A stretch of 64,000 bases of DNA from Leptospira tipperaryensis. Its GTDB lineage: Bacteria; Spirochaetota; Leptospiria; Leptospirales; Leptospiraceae. The position numbers and the translations under genes are program-made. Below the pieces are notes generated by a model. The model ran no database searches. It saw only the letters and a program-made list of their open reading frames with translations, and had not been told where the DNA came from. Shown one piece after another: positions 1 to 12,357 of this stretch (position 1 is its first letter; each line of letters opens with the position of its first letter). Where the stretch lies: assembly GCF_001729245.1 (NCBI RefSeq), contig NZ_CP015217.1, positions 2,470,001 through 2,534,000 of the forward strand, read 5' to 3'.

Positions 1-150
1 TAAGATTCTTTCGTGAAATGAAAAAATTGTGAGAGTTCCCACATTTAAGATTCTTTCGCGAAATGAAAAAGTTGTGAGAGTTCCCACATTTAGAATTCTT
101 TCGTGAAATGAAAAAGTTGTGAGAGTTCCCACATTTAGGATTCTTTCGTA
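1..150. repeat. 45-bp tandem repeat array, left edge of window
   Basis: The unit begins with TAAGATTCTTTCGTGAAATG and ends with GAGAGTTCCCACATT. It recurs at about positions 1, 46, 91 and 136, with few substitutions; the last copy is cut short. The array may continue leftward beyond the window. On the minus strand each unit contains GTGGGAACTC, a word close to the GTAGGAACTC core of the 47-bp array near 32.6-33.0 kb. No coding function is visible. It lies just downstream of the sensor gene on the minus strand. Confidence 0.9.
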
Positions 151-192
151 GATCGCTATCAAGTGAACTTCCAATTCGAAAGGAACCGATTC

Positions 193-2340
193 TCAAACGT
201 CAAAAGAAGTCCTTTCCCTCTTATAACGAAGGGGTTTTTTGAGATATTTGATTAGGAGAACCTTGTTTCCTTTTTCGTTAAACTTAACGATGTCAAAAAC
301 TCTCCGAGTCATCACGATCCCCCGACCGTGAGTCAGACTTGTTTCGTTTAACTTCTCAATATCCAAATTTAGAATTTTCTTATAATCGAAACCTTCGCCC
401 TCGTCCGTGATTAGAAAACCGATTCTTCTCGCATTCAAAGAATAAGAGACCTTGACGGTTCGATAGTTATAAAAGGGCTCCTTCTGACGTTCCTGAATAA
501 ATTCCAAATACCGCCCTTTTGAGAGGGCTTCGGTTTTTTCGTCAAAACTGATCGCAAGATTTCCGTGTTCGATCGAATTGATGATGATCTCACGAATACA
601 AGTTCGAATCGCGATCACGATCTCCGTCCCCACAAAAGAGGAAAGATTCACGGTCAAAAGACGACTCAAAAGATCCGCGTTTCTCAGATAATTATTTAAC
701 GTAAAGTGCATGGATTCGCTTACGATAAATTTGGCGAGAATATCCTCGTTTAATTCATAAGCCTTTCCTAATATTCCTTTTTTCTCCCCAAGATCGAGAA
801 GCTGAAGACGAACGCGAATCTGTCTCGGTTCCAAAACGTATTTTTGTCTAAATTCTACTGCGAATTCCGAACTCTTTCCTTTTCGTAAGAGTTCGTCGAT
901 CTTCTCTTGCGCGAGAATTTTCGGAAACGAAGTCTCGACCCCATTCTGAACATAAATTAAATCCAAAAAATCCCAACCGATCACTTCTTCCGGATCAAAA
1001 CCCAAAAGACGTCCTAAGGATTTATTGGCGTTTCTGATTTTTCCGTCCGTGTCCATCGTGAACAGGAACTCTTCGGATTCTTCGAAGAGGTTTCGAAATC
1101 TTTTTTCGGAATGTTCCGCGACGAGTTTTGTGGATTCGAGTTCGTCGATCTTAGAAGACAAAACTCTGGATAAAACCTTCACTCGGTCCGCGAGCCCGAG
1201 CCCCATTAAGACGACATGAAAGATCGAAACCAATTCTAAGATCCAAAATCGAAAGCTCCAGGTCGGAATCCATCCGTTCTGCAAGAGCAAGGAAAGAATC
1301 GCCCCTCCTCCCAAAATTCCCCAAGCCAGAAGAAAATAAAAGGCGCTTCCTTGATTCCAAAAGATGCTTCGTACTCCGTTGATAAAAAGAAGAATCACGC
1401 AGACACAAGACAAAACCAAACCGAAAAAAATACTGAATCTCGTCGGGATCCAAAGAGAAACAAAGGCAAGGATTAAAAATAGAATCTGAGACGTTTTAAA
1501 AAAACGATACGAACTTTGAGAACGATTTTTTAGATTCAGATATACGTTTACAAACAAACACATTAAAGAAAGACAAATCAAAAAGAAGAATGGAATACTC
1601 TGCCGAGTCCAAACAACCGCATTCGGCCAGAGAACCTGAAATCCGAAACCTTCCAAAACAAACTGAAAAAAAGAAAAACCTAATATATAAATCGAAAAGA
1701 AAAAATAATTTTTCTCCTTGGTATAAACAAAAAGTAGAAGATTATAAAAAACAAGAATCAGCATGGAACCGAAAAAAAGACCGAACAGAAGCTGTTCATA
1801 AATTACTTTTTTATAATATCCAAGAGCTCCATAATACCGAAAGGCGATCTGAATCCGCGAAGTGGATTGAATTTTAAGAAAGATATCTTTTTTAGAATGA
1901 GGAAGTCCCACCGAAGGAAAAGCGGGAGTTCTATTTTGAACCGGCCTTACCGTAAAAGGAATGGAATCCCCGGCGCGATAAAAAGGAAACTCCCCTTTTT
2001 TCTCGTCATAGTATTCGACGAGATCTACGTTCGGGAACTGATATTCCACAATCCACCGAATCGGAACGTTGGAAGAATTCTCCTGACGAATCCGAACCCA
2101 AACCGAGGCATTCGTATATCCCAATGAACTAATATTAGAAATCGTGAATTTTCCGCTCTCCGCCAAAGTTCGAATCTGAGAAAAACTCAAAGATCCGCTC
2201 TCGTCCACAAAGTATTCGAGAGACTCTTCTCTTCCAACCGAGGAATCGTCGAGCTGCACCAGGTCGATCGCGAAAGCCGGAAACGAAACCAAACCGAAAA
2301 AGAAAATCGCGGCAAAAAGTTGAATTTTTCTAACAAACAT
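193..2340 (-). CDS. 7TM-DISM receptor with PAS and RsbW-like ATPase domain
   Basis: A 715-residue membrane sensor. Residues 1-24 form a signal peptide ending FPAFA. Residues about 30-170 resemble the 7TMR-DISMED2 extracellular domain, and about 185-385 hold seven hydrophobic segments (7TMR-DISM). A PAS domain follows (about 415-520). The C-terminal GHKL ATPase (about 570-700) shows an N-box (EIIINSIEHGN), DEGEGFD and THGRGIVMTRR. There is no recognisable H-box dimerisation domain between PAS and ATPase. The ATPase therefore resembles RsbW-type anti-sigma kinases or a kinase acting on Ser/Thr rather than a classical histidine kinase. Ligand and partner are unknown. GGAAATC precedes the ATG. 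The gene stands alone. Confidence 0.85.
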   Translation of the reverse strand: MFVRKIQLFAAIFFFGLVSFPAFAIDLVQLDDSSVGREESLEYFVDESGSLSFSQIRTLAESGKFTISNISSLGYTNASVWVRIRQENSSNVPIRWIVEYQFPNVDLVEYYDEKKGEFPFYRAGDSIPFTVRPVQNRTPAFPSVGLPHSKKDIFLKIQSTSRIQIAFRYYGALGYYKKVIYEQLLFGLFFGSMLILVFYNLLLFVYTKEKNYFFFSIYILGFSFFQFVLEGFGFQVLWPNAVVWTRQSIPFFFLICLSLMCLFVNVYLNLKNRSQSSYRFFKTSQILFLILAFVSLWIPTRFSIFFGLVLSCVCVILLFINGVRSIFWNQGSAFYFLLAWGILGGGAILSLLLQNGWIPTWSFRFWILELVSIFHVVLMGLGLADRVKVLSRVLSSKIDELESTKLVAEHSEKRFRNLFEESEEFLFTMDTDGKIRNANKSLGRLLGFDPEEVIGWDFLDLIYVQNGVETSFPKILAQEKIDELLRKGKSSEFAVEFRQKYVLEPRQIRVRLQLLDLGEKKGILGKAYELNEDILAKFIVSESMHFTLNNYLRNADLLSRLLTVNLSSFVGTEIVIAIRTCIREIIINSIEHGNLAISFDEKTEALSKGRYLEFIQERQKEPFYNYRTVKVSYSLNARRIGFLITDEGEGFDYKKILNLDIEKLNETSLTHGRGIVMTRRVFDIVKFNEKGNKVLLIKYLKKPLRYKRERTSFDV

Positions 2341-2401
2341 GATTTCCGGTCTTCGCTCTTAAGGTCATCCTTTCAGATTTGATTCTGCTTTCAATCCAGG
2401 T

Positions 2402-3598
2402 TCAGAGTAAAAAAAGAATCCAGGAAAGAATCAAAACGCCAAATGCGAGAATTCCCAGAGAAACTCGATTCACCGGACTTCCGTCCAAGACCTTGGAAGT
2501 ATGATGAAAGCCGTAGATCAGAAAGAGAATCACCGGAAAAAGTTTCCAGATGGGAACGTTCCCGGATTTAAAAAAACGCAGAGCCAGAAGAGACAAGAAA
2601 GTCCAAAAAAAGAATTCGATCACGCCGGTAATCTTTCTTTGTTTGGAAATCACGGGGTCAAATTTCGCATAACGTTGACGATCGATAGGAGTAGGAAGCA
2701 GAGAGGGACCGATGCTCGCAGGCCGCCAGCCCGGAGCTTTCAGAAGAATGAGGATCTTATCCTTCCAACTTTTTGCTTTTCCCATCAACTCTCCGATCTC
2801 TTCGTAGACGTGAAGATTGGTATAAACCGGATCGAATGTGGTCACCGGTTTTGTGAGCCCGTAGATCGGCTCCTCTTCCTCTCTCGCGAAAGATCCAAAA
2901 ATTCTGTCCCAGAAGATCAAAATTCCACCGTGATTTTTATCGATGTATTTCGGATCTCTTCCGTGATGCACCCGATGATGCGCGGGAGTTACAAGAATTT
3001 CTTCCAAAAATCCGAGCTTCCCAATCAAACGTGTATGAACCCAGAACTGATAGATTTTTAGAATTCCGTGAGCCAAAAGAAACGCCTGCCAGGGAACCCC
3101 GCAAAAAGCGATCGTAAGATTAAACGTGTATTCAAAGATCCTCTGAAAACTGGATTGTCTGAGCGCCACGGAAAGATTGAATTCTTCACTCGAATGGTGA
3201 GTAACGTGGCAGGCCCAGAGAAAATTGATTTCGTGGGTAGCCCGATGAAACCAATAGTAAACAAAGTCGACAGCAAGAAAGACAAAAATCCATCCCGCGA
3301 GATTCTTAAAATTCCAATGAATTCCGACGTGATCCCACCAAACTGGCGAATCAAGAGGAATCTCCGAAACTCCGAATAATGTCTGCAAAGAACAGAATAT
3401 TCTAAACTTCTCATAGACCCAAAGGGAAACGATCGTAACGAGAATCCCAGTTAGGGAAAATAGAATCCCCGTGCTTAAATCCGCAACCGTATCGTTCCAT
3501 CGATAGACTTTTTTTCCGGAAACATAAGAATAAAAAACTTCGATTCCGATGAGGACGAGAAAAAGGGGTACCGCTAAATCGAGGATGGATCCTTGCAT
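2402..3598 (-). CDS. sterol desaturase / fatty acid hydroxylase family protein
   Basis: An integral membrane di-iron oxygenase of 398 residues. The histidine clusters expected for this superfamily are visible: [17 protein letters not shown] and, later, HHRVHHG. Hydrophobic segments flank them, and a long hydrophobic C-terminal region adds further membrane spans. The layout is closest to the bacterial and alkylglycerol-monooxygenase-like branch rather than to true sterol desaturases. It probably hydroxylates or desaturates a lipid at the inner membrane; the substrate cannot be told from sequence. The stop of the SDR gene upstream lies 4 bp before this start on the same strand, so the two are probably cotranscribed. 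Confidence 0.85.
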   Translation of the reverse strand: MQGSILDLAVPLFLVLIGIEVFYSYVSGKKVYRWNDTVADLSTGILFSLTGILVTIVSLWVYEKFRIFCSLQTLFGVSEIPLDSPVWWDHVGIHWNFKNLAGWIFVFLAVDFVYYWFHRATHEINFLWACHVTHHSSEEFNLSVALRQSSFQRIFEYTFNLTIAFCGVPWQAFLLAHGILKIYQFWVHTRLIGKLGFLEEILVTPAHHRVHHGRDPKYIDKNHGGILIFWDRIFGSFAREEEEPIYGLTKPVTTFDPVYTNLHVYEEIGELMGKAKSWKDKILILLKAPGWRPASIGPSLLPTPIDRQRYAKFDPVISKQRKITGVIEFFFWTFLSLLALRFFKSGNVPIWKLFPVILFLIYGFHHTSKVLDGSPVNRVSLGILAFGVLILSWILFLL

Positions 3599-3602
3599 TT
3601 TT

Positions 3603-4394
<792 letters not shown>

Positions 4395-4426
4395 GAATTC
4401 CTTTTGAAGGTCGAAATTAACCTATA

Positions 4427-4457
<31 letters not shown>

Positions 4458-4480
4458 AAGGAAAAAGGAAGAATGGGAAA

Positions 4481-4516
4481 GAAAAAGCCGCCCAAAAATT
4501 CGCTTCCTGGACGGCT
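4481..4516 (-). terminator. rho-independent terminator after the lipoprotein operon
   Basis: On the minus strand AGCCGTCC (4516-4509) pairs with GGGCGGCT (4493-4486), allowing one non-canonical pair, and TTTTTC follows. It lies about 30 bp past the stop of the last of three lipoprotein genes. Confidence 0.75.
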
Positions 4517-4544
4517 CCTAACAAATTTTATACTTTCAAAGTAA

Positions 4545-5336
4545 TCAAGATTTAGGAGGAAAAATCCCTTGTACTAATTTCAGTACACTCTCTTGAAAGT
4601 TTGGCTTAGCATTGTCCACGTAGTTCCATGGGATAAAAATACTAGAGATTTTTTCGCTCTCACCACTTTGCACTTCGATTAACTGTAAACGAACACCGAC
4701 AATCGCGCCTGCTTCGAGACTCGCAGTACTTTTTGTCTGGGTAGTCGTTCCGCCCCCGTTATTGTTGTTATTGTTCTGTTGTACGGAAAGCGTTTTTGTA
4801 AAGAGCTCGTTTCCTGGGCTACTGTATGCAAACGGAACCAGTACGTATTCGATATTCTTCTTTTTGAGTTCTTCTCGAAGGGCCGGACTCAAAGGAACAA
4901 ACGGATTCTTAAAAGTCTTTTGAATCTCCGGGGCCAATCTTTTTTCGTCTTTCTCTTCAAGATATTGAACCGAAGGATTGGCGGTAGAAATTGCACTTTT
5001 CAGAGAAGAATACAACGAACCTTCTAAGAACATCTTAAAACTCTTCCTTGCGGGAGAATCTTGGAATTGTTTTCTAGGATCGACGGTGATTTCCACTATA
5101 CCACCTTTTTTCGGTTTTCCAAGTGCATTCTTTCTTTGATTTTCTAAAAACGGAGTATGGTAAACATCCTCAGTAATGTGATCGCTGTAGCTCGGCAAAA
5201 TCAAAAGAATTTTCGATCCGTTGATTTCTTTCCCTTCCGTCAGATAATTTGCTTCGTAATGAGAGAACGTAGTACAATTTGCAAGAATCAAAATTACGGA
5301 TGCGAACAATATTCTTAAATGCTGATTTAATTTCAT
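4545..5336 (-). CDS. putative lipoprotein, third gene of a lipoprotein operon
   Basis: Product of unknown function, about 263 residues from the start at 5336. The start MKLNQHLRI is preferred over an upstream in-frame ATG because it begins 1 bp after the stop of the preceding gene. A hydrophobic segment ends in ILANC, a spirochaetal lipobox. Mature features include an Asn run ([11 protein letters not shown]) and a stretch [20 protein letters not shown], which suggests an alpha/beta soluble domain. The two upstream genes encode similar-sized lipoproteins with comparable layout. They may form a surface or periplasmic lipoprotein set. No catalytic motif was recognised. Confidence 0.8.
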   Translation of the reverse strand: MKLNQHLRILFASVILILANCTTFSHYEANYLTEGKEINGSKILLILPSYSDHITEDVYHTPFLENQRKNALGKPKKGGIVEITVDPRKQFQDSPARKSFKMFLEGSLYSSLKSAISTANPSVQYLEEKDEKRLAPEIQKTFKNPFVPLSPALREELKKKNIEYVLVPFAYSSPGNELFTKTLSVQQNNNNNNGGGTTTQTKSTASLEAGAIVGVRLQLIEVQSGESEKISSIFIPWNYVDNAKPNFQESVLKLVQGIFPPKS

Positions 5337-5337
5337 C

Positions 5338-6102
5338 TTAGTTCTCCAAAACCTGACCAATCATCGAGTCAATTTGTATGTTCGAATCTTCGACACCGCC
5401 GCTGCCTAAGACGCTGCGAATAGTCCGAATGTTTTTACCCGTTTTTAGATCCACTACGAAATAAGTCATATTATAGCTTTCTAATACTGTTTTTCCTAAG
5501 AAAACTGGAAAGAGAATGATATAAATGTCTGTAACGGTTACGTGCGGCCTGTAATCTAACAGAACTGGAAGAATCGCATAGTCTTGTTTTAATTTCAGAC
5601 TTTTAAAATCGCCTTCTAAACCTTTCAAATCGCTTACAAAGAAATCGTCGTTTGTTTCAATTGCCTGAGGAGTCGTAGAAGCATTCGCCAATGCGCCATC
5701 ATTCATCGCCTTTACAAATTGAGCTTGTAAAAGTTCCTTACCGGTTGCCAAGACAATCCTTTCCGATTTTTCTCTTTCCCAAACGGAAGTATAAATTTTC
5801 GACAACGATTTTGTAAAAGAAACATCCGTGAGAAACTTTTTGATATCGGAAGGTGTAGCCTGAACGAAGTTCGGATTGGTTGCCTTCATAGAATCAAAAC
5901 GTCCGTCGATTTGGCTGCTAATAGCGGCTACGGGATATACAGTCAACGTCGGAAGAATCGCCCATTTTTTGGTTTTCAATTCGTTCATCTTCGGACTTGG
6001 AACGGACGAATACACTCTCGCTCGATAAGGAATGTTTATGCAAGTTGCGGTCCAAAAAAGAATGCTGAGGAGAATCAGGAAAAGTTGAGTCTTATTTTTC
6101 AT
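5338..6102 (-). CDS. putative lipoprotein, second gene of a lipoprotein operon
   Basis: A 254-residue protein of unknown function. The N-terminus is a basic-hydrophobic signal peptide ending FWTATC, a plausible lipidation site (Cys21). The body contains a conserved-looking stretch [18 protein letters not shown] and a C-terminal [16 protein letters not shown]. Its start lies 1 bp past the stop of the upstream lipoprotein gene, and its own stop lies 1 bp before the next start, so the three genes are translationally adjacent. The shared architecture suggests old duplication, but I cannot align them reliably by eye. Confidence 0.8.
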   Translation of the reverse strand: MKNKTQLFLILLSILFWTATCINIPYRARVYSSVPSPKMNELKTKKWAILPTLTVYPVAAISSQIDGRFDSMKATNPNFVQATPSDIKKFLTDVSFTKSLSKIYTSVWEREKSERIVLATGKELLQAQFVKAMNDGALANASTTPQAIETNDDFFVSDLKGLEGDFKSLKLKQDYAILPVLLDYRPHVTVTDIYIILFPVFLGKTVLESYNMTYFVVDLKTGKNIRTIRSVLGSGGVEDSNIQIDSMIGQVLEN

Positions 6103-6103
6103 A

Positions 6104-6751
6104 TCAATTTGCCGCCTTTGCGCTAATCAATCCGTTGACTAAAACGGATGCAAGTTTTCTACCTCGTGCCGGCCCTCTTACGGGAGAATCTTCGGATGAA
6201 ACAAATTCTTGGAAAAGAAGTTCGGAAGATTTCAATTGAATTACGGAAGCAGAATGAAAGATTCCTCTTCCGTTCCCCATCGTATTCGAAATAAAAGCAC
6301 CCGAAGAAAACACCATCAATGTATCCAGAAGAGGAAATGCACCTTCATCCGAATAGATTACAATTGCGTAATTCGTTCCCAGACTTTCGGACAATTTTGC
6401 GAGTAAAGCCGGATTCGCTTTGATAGCGATCGGATCGTGCAGATTGATTTTCACGAGTTCAGGATCCAATTTCATTTCTTGGATTTTTTTTCGACTTTCG
6501 CGAAAGGAGACGATTTCCAGACCCTTGACTTCTTTAAGTTCGTTTTCAAATTCAGTTAAGAAAATCTTTTCATCTATGTATCCATATTTTTTCACTGCAT
6601 GGTTTTCGTGAATGAGAGCGACCTTACCTTCGATAGAGAGAGTCGGCTGCGGTTTATACTGTTTTCCTATCCTAAAGCGATAGCAATTTCCAAAGAATGT
6701 CGCTATCATAAGGATCGGAATCAGAATTTGGTATGTGTTTTTTAATTTCAT
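6104..6751 (-). CDS. putative lipoprotein, first gene of a lipoprotein operon
   Basis: About 215 residues from the start MKLKNTYQ at 6751. This start is preferred over an in-frame ATG 51 bp upstream because AAGGA lies just before it. The signal peptide ends in FFGNC, a lipobox. The mature part contains [19 protein letters not shown] and [13 protein letters not shown], reminiscent of a small alpha/beta domain. Function is unknown. The gene heads the lipoprotein operon, and a noncoding stretch of about 220 bp separates it from the divergent GST gene, which is the likely promoter region for both. Confidence 0.8.
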   Translation of the reverse strand: MKLKNTYQILIPILMIATFFGNCYRFRIGKQYKPQPTLSIEGKVALIHENHAVKKYGYIDEKIFLTEFENELKEVKGLEIVSFRESRKKIQEMKLDPELVKINLHDPIAIKANPALLAKLSESLGTNYAIVIYSDEGAFPLLDTLMVFSSGAFISNTMGNGRGIFHSASVIQLKSSELLFQEFVSSEDSPVRGPARGRKLASVLVNGLISAKAAN

Positions 6752-6975
6752 ACAATCCTTCGATTCAAAATGTGTTTTTCCTAAATAAGCCGTCGTTAAC
6801 AAATTTGAACACCATTTTTTGACACAAAAGGACCGAAGATTCGAACCTTTCGGGAAAAACTATGGTCTTTAGGCTTTTCGATCTGCTTTCCCTATGTTAT
6901 GGTAAAGACTAACATTCTCAGATAACATGGAAAAAAAACTTTTCCTCATAACACCGAATGCTAATTTCCTCTCCT

Positions 6976-7641
6976 ATGATCAAACTTCACGGCGCGAGCC
7001 TCAGCAATTATGTAAATAAAGTAAAACTTGGAATTTTGGAAAAAGGATTGGAATTCGAACAGATTCGAATCGCACCTTCTCAAGAAGAGAAGTTTTTAGT
7101 GATCAGTCCGATGGGAAAAATTCCGGTCCTCGAAGTGGACGGAAAGTTCGTCTTCGAATCGGGGGCCATCTTAGAATTCTTAGATACCCTCTTTCCGCAA
7201 GAACCCAGACTCATACCGAACGATCCTTGGGAAGCCGCGCGTGTAAGAGAGATCACGGCGATGATCGAAACCTACTTGGACATACCCGCGCGGAGGGTTT
7301 ACATTTCTTCTTCGAGAGGAAGGGAAGTCCAACAAACGCTCTTAGACGAAGTTCATCCTATTTTAATGAAAGGTGTAAAGGCTCTTCAGAGAGTCGTTCG
7401 ATTCTCTCCTTACATCGCGGGAAACAGTTTTACAATGGCTGATTGTTCTGCGTTTGCCAATCTAACTGTGATCGACGAAGAGCTCAGAAAATTTTATCCG
7501 GACAATCATCCTTTGGATTCGTTTCGAGGCTGGAAAGAATACGTCGAGTTTATGAAAACAAAGGAAGGCCCGGCGATCATAGAAAAGGAAAAAGAGAGAC
7601 TGAGAAAAATTCTAGCAAGGGCAAAAGTCAAAGTGGAATAA
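6976..7641 (+). CDS. glutathione S-transferase family protein
   Basis: About 221 residues. The N-terminal thioredoxin-like domain shows [16 protein letters not shown], a cis-Pro region [18 protein letters not shown] (the E-S pair contacts glutathione in this family) and then an all-helical C-terminal domain with the N-capping box [12 protein letters not shown]. It probably conjugates or reduces small electrophiles with a thiol cofactor. An in-frame ATG at 6958 adds six residues; I chose 6976 because family members begin at the beta strand MIKL. Neither start has a good ribosome binding site. Confidence 0.85.
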   Translation: MIKLHGASLSNYVNKVKLGILEKGLEFEQIRIAPSQEEKFLVISPMGKIPVLEVDGKFVFESGAILEFLDTLFPQEPRLIPNDPWEAARVREITAMIETYLDIPARRVYISSSRGREVQQTLLDEVHPILMKGVKALQRVVRFSPYIAGNSFTMADCSAFANLTVIDEELRKFYPDNHPLDSFRGWKEYVEFMKTKEGPAIIEKEKERLRKILARAKVKVE

Positions 7642-7719
7642 ACGAAAGGAAATTCTTATTTTCCTCTTCTAAATTTGATTTGACTCCCTTGGTACGGGAA
7701 TTAGCCTGCTCTGGTCTTT

Positions 7720-7956
7720 ATGGAACCAGAAAAAGTAATTTCTATCCCGATCCGCGAACTTCCCCATCTCAAAGTTCTCTTGGCCGGCTGGTATAATTTT
7801 CTAAAAGAAAGTTACGATCAAAAACAAATCAATCAAAACGAGTTCAAAGACGCGCTCCGAAGCAACGTAGTCTACAACATCGATCAAGATCAGGTGGAAG
7901 TGCTCTTAGCTGGAAAGGAATCTTTACTCTTAAGTTTTCGAAAGAGTCTTTCTTAA
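7720..7956 (+). CDS. small hypothetical protein, 78 residues
   Basis: A short acidic, helix-rich protein without cysteines or a signal peptide. The sequence has normal amino acid balance (for example RELPHLKVLLAGWYNFLKES and NIDQDQVEVLLAGKESLL), unlike the Arg/Ser-rich shadow frames nearby, so I treat it as real. It lies 78 bp after the GST gene and converges on the peptidase gene with 7 bp between stops. No strong ribosome binding site precedes the ATG. Function is unknown. Confidence 0.6.
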   Translation: MEPEKVISIPIRELPHLKVLLAGWYNFLKESYDQKQINQNEFKDALRSNVVYNIDQDQVEVLLAGKESLLLSFRKSLS

Positions 7957-7963
7957 TTCTTCT

Positions 7964-9916
7964 TTAAGCCGCTTTGAGACCGTAGAGTTTGAGAAGAGAG
8001 CTTACCTTGGGTTCTCTTCCTAAAAATCTCTTAAAAAGAATCATCGCGTTCTCACTTCCGCCCTTCTCTAAAATTTCTCTAAAATACGCGCTACTCAGCT
8101 CCGGATCAAAAACACCCTTCTCGACAAACGCAAAGAAGGCGTCCGCGCTCATCACCTCGGCCCATTTGTAACTGTAATAACCGGCCGCATAACCGCCCGA
8201 GAAAATATGGGAGAATCCGTTTTGAAAACGATTGTAAGAAGGAGGAATGACAACGCTCACTTCCTTTCTTACTTCTTGAAGAATCGAATGCACTTCCTCT
8301 TCGGTATGACTTTTTTGATGAATCAAAATATCGAAAAGAGAAAACTCGAGTTGTCTGACAATTCCCATCGCGGAGAGAAAGTTTTTTGTTTCTTTGAGTT
8401 TCGCAATGATAGAATCCGGAATCGTTTCCCCCGTTATATGATGTTTTCCGAATATCTTTAGGACAGAAGCCTCGGTCGCAAAATTCTCCAGAAACTGAGA
8501 AGGAAATTCCACTGCGTCCCATTCCACGCCGTTGATTCCGCTGACCGGAGGTTCTTCGATCCGGGTGCAGAGGTGATGCAGAGCGTGACCCATCTCGTGA
8601 AAAAAAGTGACCACGTCGCTGTGTTTCAAAAGAGAAGGAGAACTTTCCGTGGAAACCGGAAAATTACAAACTACGAATGCGGTCGGAAGAATCTCCTCAC
8701 CGGAAATTCGATTCCTCGAATACCAGTTGTGCATCCAGGCCCCGCCCTGTTTGTCTTTGCGCGCTTCGAGATCCAGATACAAACGAGAAAGAAGAATCCC
8801 GTTTTTATAGAGATCATAGACTTTCACTTTTTCTTCCCAGACTTTTGCAGAAGTTTTTTTAAACTCAAGACCTAAGAGTTGTTGCAAGAATTGGAATGTT
8901 CCCAAAACTACTTTTTCTTTTTCAAAATAAGGACGAGTCTGTTCTTCGTCAAAATCGAATCGTTCTTTCATAAGTTTTTCGCTCGCAAAAGCGGTGTCAT
9001 AGGCTTGGAGCGAAGAGATTCCTAACGTCTTTGCAAATTCAGAAAGATCGTCGAATTCTTTTTGCGCGATCGGTTTGGCCTCGACCGCGAGATCTCGTAA
9101 AAACTTGAGAACCGTCGCCCCGGAATCGGCAACTTTTGTCGCGAGAGAAAGTTCCACGTAGTTCGGATAACCGAGGAGTTTTGCGAGTTCGTCTCGGAGC
9201 GCGAGGATCGATTCGATGAGTTTTCCATTCTGCGGAGCCTTGGTCGTGTAAGCCTTATATAACGTTTCTCGAATGGAGCGATTAGGACCATAGGTCATAT
9301 AAGCGATGTAACTCGGCATCTGAAGTGTAAATCGATACTTCCCGTCTTCGGTCTTTGCGGAATTCAAATCCGATTCCGCAATTCCTTCCACGTCCTCTTT
9401 TTTATCCAGGATCAACTCGTAGGCGTTAGTCGCATCCAAGAGATTCTGAGAGAATTGATTGTCGAGGTCGCTCAGTTTGATGGAAATTTCCTGGATTCTT
9501 TTTTTGGTTTCTTCCGGAAGTCCGATCCCGCTCAACTTGAATTGTATGATCGCGTCTTTCAAAACTTTTTTTTGGGGACCGGTTAAAGTGGATTCTTCTT
9601 TCTTTAGAATTTCCTGATAGGCGCGATTGAGTTCTTCGTTTTGTCCGAGGTCGGAATAAAAAGCTGTGATTTCCGGAAGGACTTCGGTATAGAGAGTCTG
9701 GATCTCTTTTGAATTTTTGACGCTATTGAGATGAGAGAGAATCGTAAATTCGATCTGCATCTCTTGAACGAGATTGTTCAAAGGGCGAATGACGGAGTCA
9801 TAGGTCCTTTCTTTTTTTTCGAGGAGTTTCGGAAGTTCCTCTCGGATCGATTTGATTTTTTGAAGGATGACGTTTTTTGTAAGTTCGGGTTGGTCTGCTT
9901 TGAATTCGGGTAACAT
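7964..9916 (-). CDS. M3 family metallopeptidase (oligopeptidase A-like)
   Basis: About 650 residues, the usual length for cytosolic M3A oligopeptidases. The zinc-binding motif [12 protein letters not shown] lies roughly two thirds along, followed by the third ligand region [10 protein letters not shown]. Late substrate-binding residues are in [14 protein letters not shown]. It should cut short peptides in the cytoplasm during peptide recycling. An in-frame start at 9955 adds 13 residues ([13 protein letters not shown]). I prefer 9916 because GAGGGAG lies about 10 bp upstream and the sequence from MLPEF matches where the family usually begins. Confidence 0.88.
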   Translation of the reverse strand: MLPEFKADQPELTKNVILQKIKSIREELPKLLEKKERTYDSVIRPLNNLVQEMQIEFTILSHLNSVKNSKEIQTLYTEVLPEITAFYSDLGQNEELNRAYQEILKKEESTLTGPQKKVLKDAIIQFKLSGIGLPEETKKRIQEISIKLSDLDNQFSQNLLDATNAYELILDKKEDVEGIAESDLNSAKTEDGKYRFTLQMPSYIAYMTYGPNRSIRETLYKAYTTKAPQNGKLIESILALRDELAKLLGYPNYVELSLATKVADSGATVLKFLRDLAVEAKPIAQKEFDDLSEFAKTLGISSLQAYDTAFASEKLMKERFDFDEEQTRPYFEKEKVVLGTFQFLQQLLGLEFKKTSAKVWEEKVKVYDLYKNGILLSRLYLDLEARKDKQGGAWMHNWYSRNRISGEEILPTAFVVCNFPVSTESSPSLLKHSDVVTFFHEMGHALHHLCTRIEEPPVSGINGVEWDAVEFPSQFLENFATEASVLKIFGKHHITGETIPDSIIAKLKETKNFLSAMGIVRQLEFSLFDILIHQKSHTEEEVHSILQEVRKEVSVVIPPSYNRFQNGFSHIFSGGYAAGYYSYKWAEVMSADAFFAFVEKGVFDPELSSAYFREILEKGGSENAMILFKRFLGREPKVSSLLKLYGLKAA

Positions 9917-10220
9917 CTCCACCAATCTCCCTCGCCTGATTGAGACTTCACCCATTTTTCAAAGGAAGAATCCGAAATTCTTACTACACGTTCCAAAAGA
10001 AAATCGAGTTCCTCCAAAAAGTCGACCTACAAACTCGTTGCAGACGCTCTTTACGGATCTCAATGTATCCGATTGAGCCTTGCGAAAACTCAATGGAACT
10101 CTCCCAAAAACTCAGAGAATGCCCCCTTCGTAAACCAGGCCGAAGCAAGCTCTTATAAAAAGCGATTTAGAATCCAGAGTTTCGATTTGACCGGAGCGGA
10201 GAGAGGACTAAAACACGAAC

Positions 10221-10832
10221 ATGTTCTTTCAACAAATTCTTAGATTCACTTTTATTCTTTTCTGGATTTTCAATTGTAGTATCGGAAAAAACGAGCTTCC
10301 CAGTTTTGCAGGAACCCCCGAATGCAAGTTAGAAGAACTTCCGATCTTCGTACAACCGGAGAATGATATCGTCGATGGAAACCCTCTGGAAGTAGTCTAT
10401 TGTTCCGCGAGAGAAACTCCTTCCGGAAAAAGAATCGAACTGAGTCTTGTATTTCAGGACGAAAGACATCCAGCTCTTTGGAAAGATTTTGTTTATAGAA
10501 TCTATAGAAAATTTCGTTACGGAAGATCAAAGGACATCGAAAGTCTGCGTCTTCAATTTTCCCAAACGGGAGAATGGACCGCGATCCATCTCAAAAACGT
10601 CTACGCGGGAGAACAAGTCTTTGCTTCCGATCCTGTGGAACATTTTGATTCCATTCTTAAACCCGGATCGGTTGAGCTCGAAGAAAAAAGGCCGGTGCTC
10701 TATGTGAATACATGGAATCACATGTTCTCGGAAAAAAACCGCAACCCTTCTCTCTCTCCAAAAAAACTGAAAAACTATGAAATTCGTTTCGGAACCAGGG
10801 AAGATCTCGACGGATTCTACGGCGGAAAATAA
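10221..10832 (+). CDS. putative lipoprotein, function unknown
   Basis: A 203-residue protein. The N-terminus [19 protein letters not shown] is a signal peptide with Cys19 as probable lipidation site. The mature part contains two further cysteines (PECKL and VYCSA), which could form a disulfide, and many aromatic and basic residues typical of beta-rich periplasmic domains. No family was recognised. It lies 300 bp from the divergent peptidase gene and is followed by a copy of the dispersed 150-bp element. GGACTAAAACACGAAC precedes the ATG, a weak ribosome binding site. Confidence 0.75.
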   Translation: MFFQQILRFTFILFWIFNCSIGKNELPSFAGTPECKLEELPIFVQPENDIVDGNPLEVVYCSARETPSGKRIELSLVFQDERHPALWKDFVYRIYRKFRYGRSKDIESLRLQFSQTGEWTAIHLKNVYAGEQVFASDPVEHFDSILKPGSVELEEKRPVLYVNTWNHMFSEKNRNPSLSPKKLKNYEIRFGTREDLDGFYGGK

Positions 10833-10848
10833 AAGCGCTCTTGGAACG

Positions 10849-10998
10849 TTGGAGTTCCTACAATCGAAGAATCAGACTTGTTCAAAGTATAATTTTGTGA
10901 TAGAGGAAAGTTGCGGCGAGTTTTTCCCGCCACCGCCCCCCTCCACCCAAGTTCAGGGAGGGGCTGGCGCTTTCACAGTAGAATGTCGGAGTTCCGAC
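10849..10998 (+). repeat. dispersed 150-bp intergenic element, copy A
   Basis: Bounded by GTTGGAGTTCCTAC (10849-10862) and GTCGGAGTTCCGAC (10985-10998). Internal landmarks are TTTTGTGATAGAGGAAAG and a GC-rich hairpin around CCTCCACCCAAGTTCAGG. The right boundary is a 6-bp inverted repeat (GTCGGA/TCCGAC). The same order of landmarks recurs at 16010, 27469 and, inverted, 42906. No open reading frame covers it. It lies between the lipoprotein gene and the MaoC gene. Confidence 0.85.
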
Positions 10999-11136
10999 TC
11001 AGTTCCAAGTTTAGTCTGGTAAGTCCACCGATTTCGCCTCAAGATCTTCTAAGAATTCGATAAATAAAAAAACTTTTCCGCAAGATTGCCGACAAAAGAC
11101 TGGAAAAAACGAAAAAAGATCGAGAGGCCTATTACT

Positions 11137-12315
<1,179 letters not shown>

Positions 12316-12326
12316 TCCTCTTTCAC

Positions 12327-12357
12327 AGCCTCTGTTGTTTCCAACAGGGGCTTTTTT
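12327..12357 (+). terminator. rho-independent terminator after the MaoC gene
   Basis: AGCCTCTGTTG pairs with CAACAGGGGCT around a TTTC loop and is followed by TTTTTT. Confidence 0.85.

Noticed and set aside
2501..3061. 186-codon plus-strand frame
   Set aside because: Antisense to the hydroxylase-family gene, whose histidine motifs establish the real coding strand.
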